A stretch of 64,000 bases of DNA from Chitinophagaceae bacterium. GTDB taxonomy: Bacteria; Bacteroidota; Bacteroidia; Chitinophagales; Chitinophagaceae. Of the stretch, positions 28,410 through 37,186 are shown one piece after another. A program made the translations under genes and the position numbers. The notes beneath the pieces are model-generated. The model was not told the DNA's origin. It worked only from the letters and a program-made list of their open reading frames with translations, and did not search any database. The DNA lies in contig CANGIT010000005.1 of NCBI GenBank assembly GCA_947454155.1, forward strand, positions 1 through 64,000, written 5' to 3'. Each line of letters opens with the position of its first letter. Position 1 is the first letter of the stretch.

Positions 28410-30641
28410 CTACTTCAGCTCAACATCCGCCTGCAATACATCTCTGGAGTTGCCGCCTACAAATACGCTGAATTTTCCAGCTTCCAGCAATTCTTTTCCC
28501 TCAGCATTCAAATAAGAAAGATCTTTGGCTGTAAGGGTGAAACTCACTTCTCTGGCGGTTCCGGGTTCCAGTTCTACTTTTTGAAAGCCTTTCAGTTCTT
28601 TCACCGGTCTGATTACCGAGCAGGCATAATCTCTGATATACAATTGAACGACTTCATCGCCTTTCGATTTGCCCACATTTTTCAAGGTAACCTTTACCGC
28701 TAGCTTGTCGGTTTTGTTGATGGAAGATGAAGAGATTTTGAGGTCGCTGTATTTAAATTCGGTATAGCTTAAGCCATATCCGAACGGGTATAAAGGTTCA
28801 TTGGGAATATCGCGGTAGCGGCTGAACCAGTTGCCAGCGGGATCTGTTGGCACCGGACGGTTGGTGTTGAAATGATTGTAATACACCGGAATTTGTCCGA
28901 TGGCATAAGGAAAACTCATCACCGTTTTTGCGCTGGGGTATTGATCGCCCGATAACACATCGGCCACCGCATTACCTTGCTCCGTGCCCAAAATCCAGCA
29001 TTGCAGTAATGCATCTGCAAGCGGTTCAGCTTCGGTAAGTACCAGTGGTCTTCCGCTGGAAACCAAAGCCACAATGGGTTTTCCGGTTTTGCGCAGCGCC
29101 TTGAGCAGTTCAATTTGTCCGGCCGAGATTTGCGGATAAGCCAGCGCACGGTCTTCACCGGCCATGTTGCCGCTGATGCCGATATTCACCACCACCACAT
29201 CGGCAGTTTGCGCATGGGCCACCGCTTCATTGATCAGATCGGCATTGGTGGTATTGTCGGGCAGATAACCTTTTGCATACGTGAGTCCATTGGTGAATTT
29301 TTGCTTCAATCCTTCCAATACAGAAACGCCATCTTCCACATTTACTACCGCTGTCCAGAAATCGAACATGTCTTTTTTGCTTTCGGCATAATGCCCCACC
29401 AGCGATACTTTCATGTCTTTTCTTAAAGGAAGAAGGCTGTTGCTGTTTTTGAGCAGTACAATAGACTGTGCCGCTGCTTTTCTGGCTTCAGCCCTGTTGG
29501 CTGGGGTGAAGATGTCGGACTTCTCTCTTTTTTCGTTGCAATATTTAAACGGATCTTCAAACAAGCCCAATTTGAATTTGGCCAGCAGAATTGGCGCCAC
29601 GGCCTCATCCAATTGCTGCATGGTGATTTTCTTTTCTTTCAGCAATTCGGGAAGATATTTATAAGAGCACTGCGATTCCATGTCCATCATGCTGCCCGCC
29701 TGTATGGCTTTCAACGCCACATCCTTATCATCAGTTGCATATCCGTGATTGATCATCTCTTTGAATGAAGCCCAGTCGCTCACCAGAAATCCTTTGAAGC
29801 CCCATTTCTTTTTCAGCACATCCGTAACCAGAAATTTATTTCCACTGGCGGGTACACCATCCACCACATTGAATGAATTCATGACGGAAGCGGCACCGGC
29901 ATCAATGGCTCCTTTGTAAGAAGGCAGATATTTATTCCACAGCTGCACGCGCGACACATCAACGGTGTTGTATTCTCTGCCGGCTTCCACCGCGCCATAG
30001 GCGGCAAAATGCTTCACACAGGCCATTACATTTTGATTGCTTTTCAGATCACCTTGAAACCCTTTCACTCTTGCACCAGAAACCAATCCGGCATAGTAAG
30101 GATCTTCACCTGCGCCTTCCATCACACGTCCCCAGCGAGGATCGTTGCTGATGTCGCACATCGGAGCGAAAGTCCAGTGGAGTCCTGCTGCGGAAGCTTC
30201 TTTGGCGGCAACTGCACTGTTTTTTTCAATCTGCTGCAAATCCCAGCTGCAGGCTTCTGCCAGGGGAATGGGAAAAATGGTTTTGAAGCCGTGGATCACA
30301 TCAAAGCCAAACAGCAAGGGAATACCCAAACGGCTTTGCATGGCCACCTGTTGTATGGCACGTGTATCGGACACACCCACTACGTTGAGCAATGAACCCA
30401 TCTTGCCTTCTTTCACCAGCTGCATTTTGCTTTTCTGACCATCATCGTTCAAAGCAGGACCGGTAAAAGCACCGCCGTTCAACTGATTCAGCTGGCCGGC
30501 TTTTTCTTCCGGTGTCATTCTGCTTAACAGGTCTTTAACCCTTTGTTCAACGGGCAAAGCGACGTTCTGGTAAGGCAGTTTTTGCTGTGCGAAAGAAAAG
30601 GAAGTGACTAACAGCAAGGCGGAAACGAGGATTGATTTCAT
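28410..30641 (-). CDS. bglX: Exported GH3 beta-glucosidase
   Basis: The 743-residue protein has a signal peptide (MKSILVSALLLVTSFSFAQ). The GH3 N-terminal barrel (about 25-380) shows LLFGFDVIHGFKTIFPIPL and KWGFKGFLVSDWASFKEM with the Asp nucleophile near 287. The second alpha/beta domain (about 390-610) has VVVNIGISGNMAGEDRAL, and a fibronectin-III-like domain ends the protein (QLYIRDYACSVIRPVKELKGF). This is the order and length of BglX-type periplasmic beta-glucosidases. It is unusual beside alpha-glucoside enzymes, so the locus may serve mixed glucans. Its stop abuts a 7-bp tandem array. Confidence 0.93.
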   Translation of the reverse strand: MKSILVSALLLVTSFSFAQQKLPYQNVALPVEQRVKDLLSRMTPEEKAGQLNQLNGGAFTGPALNDDGQKSKMQLVKEGKMGSLLNVVGVSDTRAIQQVAMQSRLGIPLLFGFDVIHGFKTIFPIPLAEACSWDLQQIEKNSAVAAKEASAAGLHWTFAPMCDISNDPRWGRVMEGAGEDPYYAGLVSGARVKGFQGDLKSNQNVMACVKHFAAYGAVEAGREYNTVDVSRVQLWNKYLPSYKGAIDAGAASVMNSFNVVDGVPASGNKFLVTDVLKKKWGFKGFLVSDWASFKEMINHGYATDDKDVALKAIQAGSMMDMESQCSYKYLPELLKEKKITMQQLDEAVAPILLAKFKLGLFEDPFKYCNEKREKSDIFTPANRAEARKAAAQSIVLLKNSNSLLPLRKDMKVSLVGHYAESKKDMFDFWTAVVNVEDGVSVLEGLKQKFTNGLTYAKGYLPDNTTNADLINEAVAHAQTADVVVVNIGISGNMAGEDRALAYPQISAGQIELLKALRKTGKPIVALVSSGRPLVLTEAEPLADALLQCWILGTEQGNAVADVLSGDQYPSAKTVMSFPYAIGQIPVYYNHFNTNRPVPTDPAGNWFSRYRDIPNEPLYPFGYGLSYTEFKYSDLKISSSSINKTDKLAVKVTLKNVGKSKGDEVVQLYIRDYACSVIRPVKELKGFQKVELEPGTAREVSFTLTAKDLSYLNAEGKELLEAGKFSVFVGGNSRDVLQADVELK

Positions 30642-30760
30642 GGCAGAAAATATTTTTTGGGTTGAGTAGGTTGAGTGGTTAAGTAAGTTGGGTAGGCTGG
30701 GAGATTTATAGTTTATCGATTAATTCACAAAACATACAAAACCTACCAAACCTTTGAAGG

Positions 30761-32545
30761 CTATTCCCCAATCTTCACAATCACCGCCTGCCAGGGTTGC
30801 AGGGTAATTGTTCCGTTATTGTTATTGATTTTTTGAGGGTAATTGTTGATCATTTCTTCTCCGGGTTTCATGCCTTCAGGCAACTTGAACGTTCCGCCTT
30901 CATTGGAGAAACTCAGCAACACCAGGCATTTCTCACCATTCAGCTCTCTGGTGTAGGCATATACATCCGGATTGTCTTTGTCGAGAAGGGTGTATTTGCC
31001 GTAAATCAGCACAGGACTGCTTTTGCGCAGCTGAATCATCTTGCGGAAATACTGCAATGGAGAATTGGCATCTTTTTCCTGTGCGGCCACGTTGACGGTT
31101 GAATACGCCGCATTCACCGGAATCCAGGGTGTACCTGCGGTGAAACCTGCGTTGGTACTGGCATCCCATTGCATGGGGGTACGGCCATTGTCGCGGGCCG
31201 AAATTTTTTGCGCATCCATGAATTCTTTCAGATCTCCACCACGATTCTTGATCTGGTAATACATGCTGATGGATTCGATGTCTTTGTACTGCTGAATAGA
31301 ATCGAATTTGATGTTGAACATGCCCAGCTCATCACCAAAATAATAATAAGGTGTGGCACGCATCGACAAGATGAAAGTGGTGAGCATTTTTGAAGAAATC
31401 TCCCTGTATTTCGGATCATCATTTCCCCAGCGTGTAACCATGCGGGGTTGATCGTGGTTGCCCAGATAAATGGTGCCCCATCCTTTTTGCGCAAATACGC
31501 TGTCCCACTTGCTGTAGATGGCTTTGAAGCCGGGCAAAGGATAGCGGCCGGGGTAAGGTGTTTTGAATTTTCCGGGCTGATAATTGTAACTCACCCCATC
31601 GAAATGATAGAGCATGCTCAGCTCCTTGCGGTCTTCGTCTACAAAGTTATGTGCTGTTGCAGTGGTAACGCCTGCACCTTCCGCTACCGACATGCAGGGA
31701 TATTTGCTGAGGACTTCGCTGTTCATTTCTTTCAGGTAATCGTGTACGTGAGGACCATTGCCCATGTACTGACTCCAGTCGCCGTTGTATTTTTCGTCGA
31801 GTTCTTTTTGGGTGATGACCGGAAAGGTGGTGTCTTTGGAAATGAAAGGAATCACATCCATGCGGAATCCGTCTACGCCTTTTTTGAACCAGAAATTCAT
31901 CATGCTGTAGATTTCCTTGCGAACCTGAGGATTTTCCCAGTTGAGATCGGGCTGCTTATAGCTGAAATAGTGCAGGTAGTAGGAATTGGTGAGTGTATCA
32001 TAACGCCAGCCACTGCCATCCACTTCAAAAGAACCCGGACGGAATGCGGGCTTTCCTTTTTCGGCCGGCCACCAATGGAAATAATTGCGATAAGGATTGG
32101 TGCGGCTGCTGCGCGACTGCTTGAACCACTCGTGCTCATCGCTGCAATGGTTCACCACCAGGTCGAGCAAAAGCTTGATGCCTCTGTCGTGCATGCCTTT
32201 GAGCAAAGCATCGAAATCTTCCATGGTGCCAAACTCTTTCATGATGGCTTGGTAGTTGCTGATGTCGTAGCCATTGTCGGCATTGGGAGAACCGAAAATG
32301 GGATTCAGCCAAACCACGTCCACGCCAAGGCTTTTGATATAATCGAGTTGTGAAGTCAGTCCTTTCAGATCGCCGATGCCGTCGCCATCACTGTCTTTGA
32401 AACTTCGGGGGTATACTTGATACACAGTGGCTTCTTTCCACCACTGACGGTCGGATACGTTGGCAAATGCGTCTTGCTTTTGTGGAGTCGATTGGCAGGC
32501 TGCCAGCAATCCCGCCAGCAGCAGTGCAGTTAGTGTTTTGGTCAT
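30761..32545 (-). CDS. GH13 alpha-glucosidase-like lipoprotein (second copy)
   Basis: The 594-residue protein has a lipoprotein signal (LTALLLAGLLAAC). GH13 regions are LLLDLVVNHCSDEH (near 145), GFRMDVIPF with the nucleophile Asp (near 235), SVAEGAGV with the acid/base Glu (near 290) and YLGNHDQPRM (near 365). It shares long near-identical stretches with the protein at 16204 (WWKEA.VYQ.YPRSFKDSDGD, RDNGRTPMQWDA), so the two are paralogues, differing mainly around the substrate loops. A perfect LacI-type operator and a -7 element lie 65-76 and 45-52 bp upstream, so it is probably repressed by the LacI protein encoded at 48604. Confidence 0.92.
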   Translation of the reverse strand: MTKTLTALLLAGLLAACQSTPQKQDAFANVSDRQWWKEATVYQVYPRSFKDSDGDGIGDLKGLTSQLDYIKSLGVDVVWLNPIFGSPNADNGYDISNYQAIMKEFGTMEDFDALLKGMHDRGIKLLLDLVVNHCSDEHEWFKQSRSSRTNPYRNYFHWWPAEKGKPAFRPGSFEVDGSGWRYDTLTNSYYLHYFSYKQPDLNWENPQVRKEIYSMMNFWFKKGVDGFRMDVIPFISKDTTFPVITQKELDEKYNGDWSQYMGNGPHVHDYLKEMNSEVLSKYPCMSVAEGAGVTTATAHNFVDEDRKELSMLYHFDGVSYNYQPGKFKTPYPGRYPLPGFKAIYSKWDSVFAQKGWGTIYLGNHDQPRMVTRWGNDDPKYREISSKMLTTFILSMRATPYYYFGDELGMFNIKFDSIQQYKDIESISMYYQIKNRGGDLKEFMDAQKISARDNGRTPMQWDASTNAGFTAGTPWIPVNAAYSTVNVAAQEKDANSPLQYFRKMIQLRKSSPVLIYGKYTLLDKDNPDVYAYTRELNGEKCLVLLSFSNEGGTFKLPEGMKPGEEMINNYPQKINNNNGTITLQPWQAVIVKIGE

Positions 32546-32589
32546 GTTCTCTCTTTAAATGGCTCAAAAGTTAGTAAAACAATTAAAGT

Positions 32590-32597
32590 CAAATATA
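32590..32597 (-). promoter_or_regulatory. Bacteroidota -7 promoter element
   Basis: On the minus strand the sequence reads TATATTTG, a full match to the Bacteroidota -7 consensus TAnnTTTG, 45 bp before the GH13 start. The operator at 32610-32621 lies 12 bp upstream, where the -33 contact would be. A bound repressor would therefore block this promoter. Confidence 0.6.
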
Positions 32598-32609
32598 CAC
32601 CAACTGATT

Positions 32610-32621
32610 GCAAACGTTTGC
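32610..32621. promoter_or_regulatory. LacI-family operator GCAAACGTTTGC
   Basis: A perfect 12-bp palindrome with the central CG typical of LacI-family sites. The identical 12 bp occur at 48536-48547 in the susC/lacI intergenic region, which ties this GH13 gene to the same regulator. Confidence 0.8.
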
Positions 32622-32796
32622 GGTGAAGATTTAGTCGCTGTGAATTTGTGGTTTGTGATGCTTGAATACAGATAACGAGCAAATTTTGATCACAATAACT
32701 CCTAATCAATTCTACCTGGTTTATTAATGAGATAATTTTCTTTACTCCAATTATCTATCTTGTATTTTATTTCAACTGCAATTGTATCATTCCATC

Positions 32797-33423
32797 ATGA
32801 CTACGAACCCCAAAGTAGATCTCTACCTTACAGACGGCTGCGGCCGTTGCCAATGGTACGCCACAGATAAATGCAAGGTGCGAAGCTGGCAGCAAGAACT
32901 GGTAGCCATCAGATCGCTGATGCTGGAAACAGGCTTGACCGAAGACCTGAAATGGGGCGTTCCCGTGTATACATTCAATGAAAAAAATGTGGTGATGGTG
33001 GGCGCTTTCAAAGAATACTGCTCCATCAGTTTCTATAAAGGTGTGCTGTTGAAAGATAAGAAAGGCATTTTGCAAAAACAAGGTGAAAACGGGCAATCGG
33101 TCAGGATTTACAAATGCACCAACTTGGAAGATGTTGAACGCAACAGAAAGCTTTTGAAAACCTATGTTGATGAAGCCATCGCCATTGAAAAGGCAGGATG
33201 GAAAGTGGAAAAGAAATCTGATTCCACCCCACTCCCTGTTGAATTGGAAAACATCATGAATAAGCATGCTGCATTCAAAAAAGCATTTTACAGCTTGACG
33301 CCCGGACGGCAAAGAGGCTACCTTATCTATTTCAATCAACCCAAACAATCCAAAACCATCATCTCCAGAATTGAAAATTCCATGGACAATATCATGAATG
33401 GCATCGGATTGCACGACCGGTAA
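32797..33423 (+). CDS. YdeI/OmpD-associated family protein with DUF1801 domain
   Basis: Starting at MTTNPKVDLYLTDGCGRC gives 208 residues; the track start five codons upstream is possible. The first 130 residues fit DUF1801 (LTEDLKWGVPVYTFNEKNVVMVGAFKEYCSISFYKG). The C-terminal part (LPVELENIMNKHAAFKKAFYSLTPGRQRGYLIYF) is the YdeI helical domain. The family is widespread and soluble; its biochemical role is not established. A short Cys pair near the start (GCGRC) could bind metal. It heads a three-gene plus-strand group. Confidence 0.85.
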   Translation: MTTNPKVDLYLTDGCGRCQWYATDKCKVRSWQQELVAIRSLMLETGLTEDLKWGVPVYTFNEKNVVMVGAFKEYCSISFYKGVLLKDKKGILQKQGENGQSVRIYKCTNLEDVERNRKLLKTYVDEAIAIEKAGWKVEKKSDSTPLPVELENIMNKHAAFKKAFYSLTPGRQRGYLIYFNQPKQSKTIISRIENSMDNIMNGIGLHDR

Positions 33424-33452
33424 ATCCATACAGCATAAAACCAATTCCAGAC

Positions 33453-33968
33453 ATGTACATCAGCATAAATAAAATAACAACTGAAGATGTAACAGCACTT
33501 CAATCCATCAGTCGGCAAACTTTCTTTGAAACCTTTGCCGAAAGCAATTCGGAAGAAAACATGAGGCACTACCTGGAGGAAAATCTTTCGATTGAAACAC
33601 TGACTTCCGAATTGAATAGCGAAAATTCGGAGTTTTATTTCGCCACTGATGATGATAACGTAATCGGCTACCTGAAACTTAATTTCGGTGCGGCACAAAC
33701 AGAACTCAAAGAAGAGCAGTCGGTGGAAATCGAAAGAATCTATGTGCAGAGCGCGTATCATGGAAAAAAGGTAGGACAGCTTCTCTACGACAAAGCCATA
33801 GCAGTGGCCAAAGAAAGAAATGCCCGCTATGTTTGGCTGGGCGTATGGGAGGAAAATCCAAGAGCCATCAACTTCTACAAAAAAAACGGATTCGTGGAAT
33901 TCGACAAGCACATCTTTATACTCGGCGACGATGAACAAACAGACATCATGATGCGGCTGGAGTTGTGA
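33453..33968 (+). CDS. GNAT N-acetyltransferase
   Basis: The 171-residue protein shows the GNAT fold: VEIERIYVQSAYHGKKVGQLLYDKAI near 105-130 (acetyl-CoA loop Q/HGKKVG) and RYVWLGVWEENPRAINFYKKNGF near 133-155. The arrangement IGYLKLNF...IERIYV..AYHGKKVG resembles PaiA-type polyamine or small-amine acetyltransferases, but the acceptor cannot be read from sequence. It follows the YdeI-like gene by 29 nt. Confidence 0.9.
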   Translation: MYISINKITTEDVTALQSISRQTFFETFAESNSEENMRHYLEENLSIETLTSELNSENSEFYFATDDDNVIGYLKLNFGAAQTELKEEQSVEIERIYVQSAYHGKKVGQLLYDKAIAVAKERNARYVWLGVWEENPRAINFYKKNGFVEFDKHIFILGDDEQTDIMMRLEL

Positions 33969-34012
33969 GATGTGGCATGCTTTCTTTTCATTTAAGTCAT
34001 TTCTAAACATTG

Positions 34013-34654
34013 ATGCTTATACAAATCAATCAAGCCTACGACAGCTGGTCCGACCAATACGACACCAATACAAACAACACCAGAGACCTCGAAGCGGTGG
34101 CCATAAGAACTTGTTTGCATAACAGGTCGTTCTCTCATATCTTGGAAATGGGATGCGGCACCGGAAAGAATACAGCATGGCTGTTGCAAAAAACAGAAAA
34201 GCTGACAGCAGTTGATTTTTCCGAACTGATGATGGCAAAAGCCAAAGAAAAGATGACTGCCAATCACGTCACATTCGTGCAGGCCGACATCAATCAGCCA
34301 TGGGATTTTGCGCAGGATAGATACGATTTGATTGGTTTCAGCCTGGTGCTGGAACACATAGAAGACTTGAAGAAAGTGTTTGAAAAAATCACTCGCATCA
34401 TCAGTCCCAATGGGTTGGTTTACATTGGTGAATTACATCCATGCAGACAATACAAGGGCAGTCAGGCCAAATTTGAAACCCCCGAAGGCACACAATTACT
34501 GACTTGTTTCACGCACCATATTTCAGATTTCATAACAGCAGCGGATACACATGGATTTGAATTGGTACGGCTGGATGAATTTTTTGATGACGAAGCCAAA
34601 AGCGGATTACCCAGAATATTGACATTGTTGTTCAGACATAAAAATGCCATTTGA
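34013..34654 (+). CDS. Class I SAM-dependent methyltransferase
   Basis: The 213-residue protein has motif I ILEMGCGTGKNTAWLL (near 43), the acidic strand-2 end TAVDFSELMMAKAKEK, and DLIGFSLVLEHIEDLKKVFEKITRIISPNGLVYIGELHP for motifs II-III. It is a small-molecule type methyltransferase of unknown substrate. The track start is a TTG one codon upstream; the ATG at 34013 is preferred. Confidence 0.88.
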   Translation: MLIQINQAYDSWSDQYDTNTNNTRDLEAVAIRTCLHNRSFSHILEMGCGTGKNTAWLLQKTEKLTAVDFSELMMAKAKEKMTANHVTFVQADINQPWDFAQDRYDLIGFSLVLEHIEDLKKVFEKITRIISPNGLVYIGELHPCRQYKGSQAKFETPEGTQLLTCFTHHISDFITAADTHGFELVRLDEFFDDEAKSGLPRILTLLFRHKNAI

Positions 34655-34662
34655 TGCAAAGT

Positions 34663-34697
34663 CAAAAAAATAGCCCCTGGTTTTATACCAAGGGCTA
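34663..34697 (-). terminator. Rho-independent terminator after haloperoxidase gene 2
   Basis: A 10-bp stem with one mismatch (TAGCCCCTGG / CCAAGGGCTA, 34671-34680 and 34688-34697) with a 7-nt loop is followed on the minus strand by a run of seven T. It lies between convergent genes and is oriented for the minus-strand gene ending at 34762. Confidence 0.78.
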
Positions 34698-34761
34698 ATG
34701 ACAATTAAAATGTTGAAGAGAAAATCAAACCTTCCAAACGCACCAAAACCAGATAACTAAA

Positions 34762-36093
34762 CTATCGTTTCTTCTTCCTCAACACCAGCTTACCCACAAT
34801 GAAATCGCCCACTTGCTTTCCGCATTCGGTACTTACAATGCAGCTTGGGTGAAAATGGATACCGCCGTAGAAGCGGGCCATATTGTTTTCCATGGCTGCC
34901 TGACGGAAGGAAGTGAAAGAGCGGTTTTCGACGCCGAACTCGAGCTCACTGGTATCGGTGTACGCAAAATTATCGCCATACACGCTGGTCAATGCTTCTG
35001 CAGCAGCGCTGCTGATGGTGCTGTGACCGCAAGTGTATTCCGGGAAAGGCGGTGTTTGTAAAAACGGACGCCAGTTGGGATCGATGTATTTATTGATGAC
35101 GGTTTCCGGACGTGCGGTATTGTGCTCGAATTTGGCTGACCAGCATTGGATGAAGCCGTCGAAAATGGCAATGGAAGTAAGCGTGTAGGCCGAAACGGTA
35201 GTGGCAAAATCGGCTTTGGCTTTAACGGAAGCGATGCCCACAATATTCATCCAGTGACCGGGAGGGGAGAACTTTTTGGAGAGGAACTGCACGTGACCGC
35301 TGACATTGAGGCGTGTGTTCAAATCATCCCAGAACTCGGCGATATGTTTTTGTTCGGAAGTCAGACTGTCGATGGCATTTTTAACCGCCATCACTTGCTT
35401 GTAGTAATCACTGTTTTTGTCTTTGATGTCGAATTTCATGGGCGGCGGTGGCATGAACTGACGGGCACTGTCGATGGCCAGGGTTCTGATTTCGCTCCAA
35501 TGCGGTTCCAGCGCCTGCATATATGCGGGAGGTGTGGGTATCCAGCGTCCGGGCGTGTCAATCACCGTGTATTTGGTGGCACTGCGTGTTTGGGCATAAT
35601 TGTCTTTCTTGCTCCAGCGCATGATATGGGCCGCTACACTGTCGCCAAACGCAGCCGATTTGTTGATCATTTCCTCCGGCATGCCGGTGCTGTCGGCCAG
35701 GTGTTTGAGACGGTCATATTCACCCATCATGCTGCCTTCGGGAAAAGTAACCGCATTGCCCACTTTCACAAAAGCCAGCAATGAAGCCAGATGAAAATTC
35801 ACACCGGCTGTGTCCAGTTTGGGTAAGGCGGTCAATCCGTGTATTTGTCCGGCCAACGACTGGAAATCACTGTTTCCGGCTGCCATGGCCTCATAAGCGG
35901 CGATATTGGCGTAAGCGTAATTGCGCGAGCCGATCATGGGAGGGAAATTGTTTTCCATCACCACATCGTTGAGTTTCTTCACCGTTTTGCAATACAAGTC
36001 GGCATCATTGAAGGTTTGCTGCCAGGTGTCTGACTTATGTTTACAGGAAATGAGCAACACTACTATTGAGGTGAATGCAAATAGCTTTTTCAT
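34762..36093 (-). CDS. Vanadium haloperoxidase-like lipoprotein with altered third motif
   Basis: The 443-residue protein has a lipoprotein signal (LFAFTSIVVLLISC). It has the PAP2/haloperoxidase motifs KFEHNTARP (KX6RP), YTCGHSTISSAAA (GH) and ARFYGGIHFHPSC. Compared with the copy at 22923 (SRLYGGIHYRSD), the Ser is Ala and the Asp that orients the catalytic His is Ser, so peroxidase activity may be lost or changed. Relatives are common beside FG-GAP/CRTAC1 and SusCD genes in Bacteroidota. It is a single gene with its own terminator. Confidence 0.85.
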   Translation of the reverse strand: MKKLFAFTSIVVLLISCKHKSDTWQQTFNDADLYCKTVKKLNDVVMENNFPPMIGSRNYAYANIAAYEAMAAGNSDFQSLAGQIHGLTALPKLDTAGVNFHLASLLAFVKVGNAVTFPEGSMMGEYDRLKHLADSTGMPEEMINKSAAFGDSVAAHIMRWSKKDNYAQTRSATKYTVIDTPGRWIPTPPAYMQALEPHWSEIRTLAIDSARQFMPPPPMKFDIKDKNSDYYKQVMAVKNAIDSLTSEQKHIAEFWDDLNTRLNVSGHVQFLSKKFSPPGHWMNIVGIASVKAKADFATTVSAYTLTSIAIFDGFIQCWSAKFEHNTARPETVINKYIDPNWRPFLQTPPFPEYTCGHSTISSAAAEALTSVYGDNFAYTDTSELEFGVENRSFTSFRQAAMENNMARFYGGIHFHPSCIVSTECGKQVGDFIVGKLVLRKKKR

Positions 36094-36247
36094 ATCTGAT
36101 TTTTTAATGGAGGGACCAAAGGTAATTGATTATTGATTTCAGGTGGCTGACATTGGTCAATCCTTCTTCATTTTGATGGGATTTTATCAATAATTTGCAC
36201 CGGATTTTTAGCACCGAAAGTCAATTGTACATCCTAAAGAACAAATC

Positions 36248-37177
36248 ATGCGGAAATGGATTTTATGGGCCCTGCTCATCTTGGGTATCGCCATCGGCGC
36301 CGAATATTATTTTATTCCTTCCCAACTTCACATCGCCTCTTCTCGTTATGTGAAATGCAGTTCACGACCTGCTGCCTTGCTCCTGCTCGACGAAAAGAAC
36401 TGGCTGCAATGGTGGCCTTCAAAAAGCCTTGATAAAGGTTGCTGGAATCTTCATACGCTGAATTTCAACATCGTCAGCAGCAGCCCCTATGCAGCCAACA
36501 TCAGTATTGGCGAGAACAAAGATTCACTTTCATCACTCATCGACATCATACTGTATAAAAATGATTCTACCGGCATCGAATGGAAGTGCGATATGCAGGC
36601 CGGCAATGACCCTTACCACAGAATCATCAATTACTATCGTGCCCTGAAAATCAAAAAAAGCATGGATGAACTGATGAATGCTTTTGTGGCTTACGCAGGT
36701 AATGGAAAAAATGTTTATGGCGTTGAGATCGACAAGCGAAAGTTCAAAGATACTTTCATGATCAGCACACAGACCACAGTACCAACCCCACCCGACATTT
36801 CTACAATTTACCGTGTCGTTGATAAGTTGATTCTTTATGCGGCATCGAAAGATGCTCATGCCATCAATCCGCCGATGCTGAATATTGATGCGGCTAACCC
36901 TTCCGGTTATATCCTGAAAATTGCCATTCCCATCAACAAGGAAATACCTTCCAGTGATTCATTCCGCTTTCGTTTCATGATACAGGGCAACACGCTGTTT
37001 GCTCCGGTTACGGGCGGACCCAAAACCATTGAAAATGCCATTCAACAGATGCGTTTGTACATCAGCGATTATCATTATTCCTCTCCGGCCATTCCTTTTG
37101 AATCGATGGTAACCGACAGAAGTAAGGAAACCGATACTACCAAATGGGTGACCCATATCTTTTATCCGGTGATGTAA
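36248..37177 (+). CDS. Membrane-anchored SRPBCC/GyrI-like protein
   Basis: The 309-residue protein has one N-terminal membrane segment (WILWALLILGIAIGAEYYFI). A region of about 100 residues follows that resembles SRPBCC proteins (LLLDEKNWLQWWPS near 46). The C-terminal half is like GyrI effector-binding domains (VYGVEIDKRKFKDTFMISTQ, YRVVDKLILYAASK). Such pairs bind small ligands in known relatives; no ligand can be named here. It lies alone between two minus-strand blocks and converges with the CRTAC1 gene. Confidence 0.75.
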   Translation: MRKWILWALLILGIAIGAEYYFIPSQLHIASSRYVKCSSRPAALLLLDEKNWLQWWPSKSLDKGCWNLHTLNFNIVSSSPYAANISIGENKDSLSSLIDIILYKNDSTGIEWKCDMQAGNDPYHRIINYYRALKIKKSMDELMNAFVAYAGNGKNVYGVEIDKRKFKDTFMISTQTTVPTPPDISTIYRVVDKLILYAASKDAHAINPPMLNIDAANPSGYILKIAIPINKEIPSSDSFRFRFMIQGNTLFAPVTGGPKTIENAIQQMRLYISDYHYSSPAIPFESMVTDRSKETDTTKWVTHIFYPVM

Positions 37178-37186
37178 AATGTCAAA

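Noticed and set aside
31448-32353. Plus-strand 301-residue ORF opposite the second GH13
   Set aside because: The minus frame has all four GH13 catalytic regions; the plus frame is a long antisense shadow.
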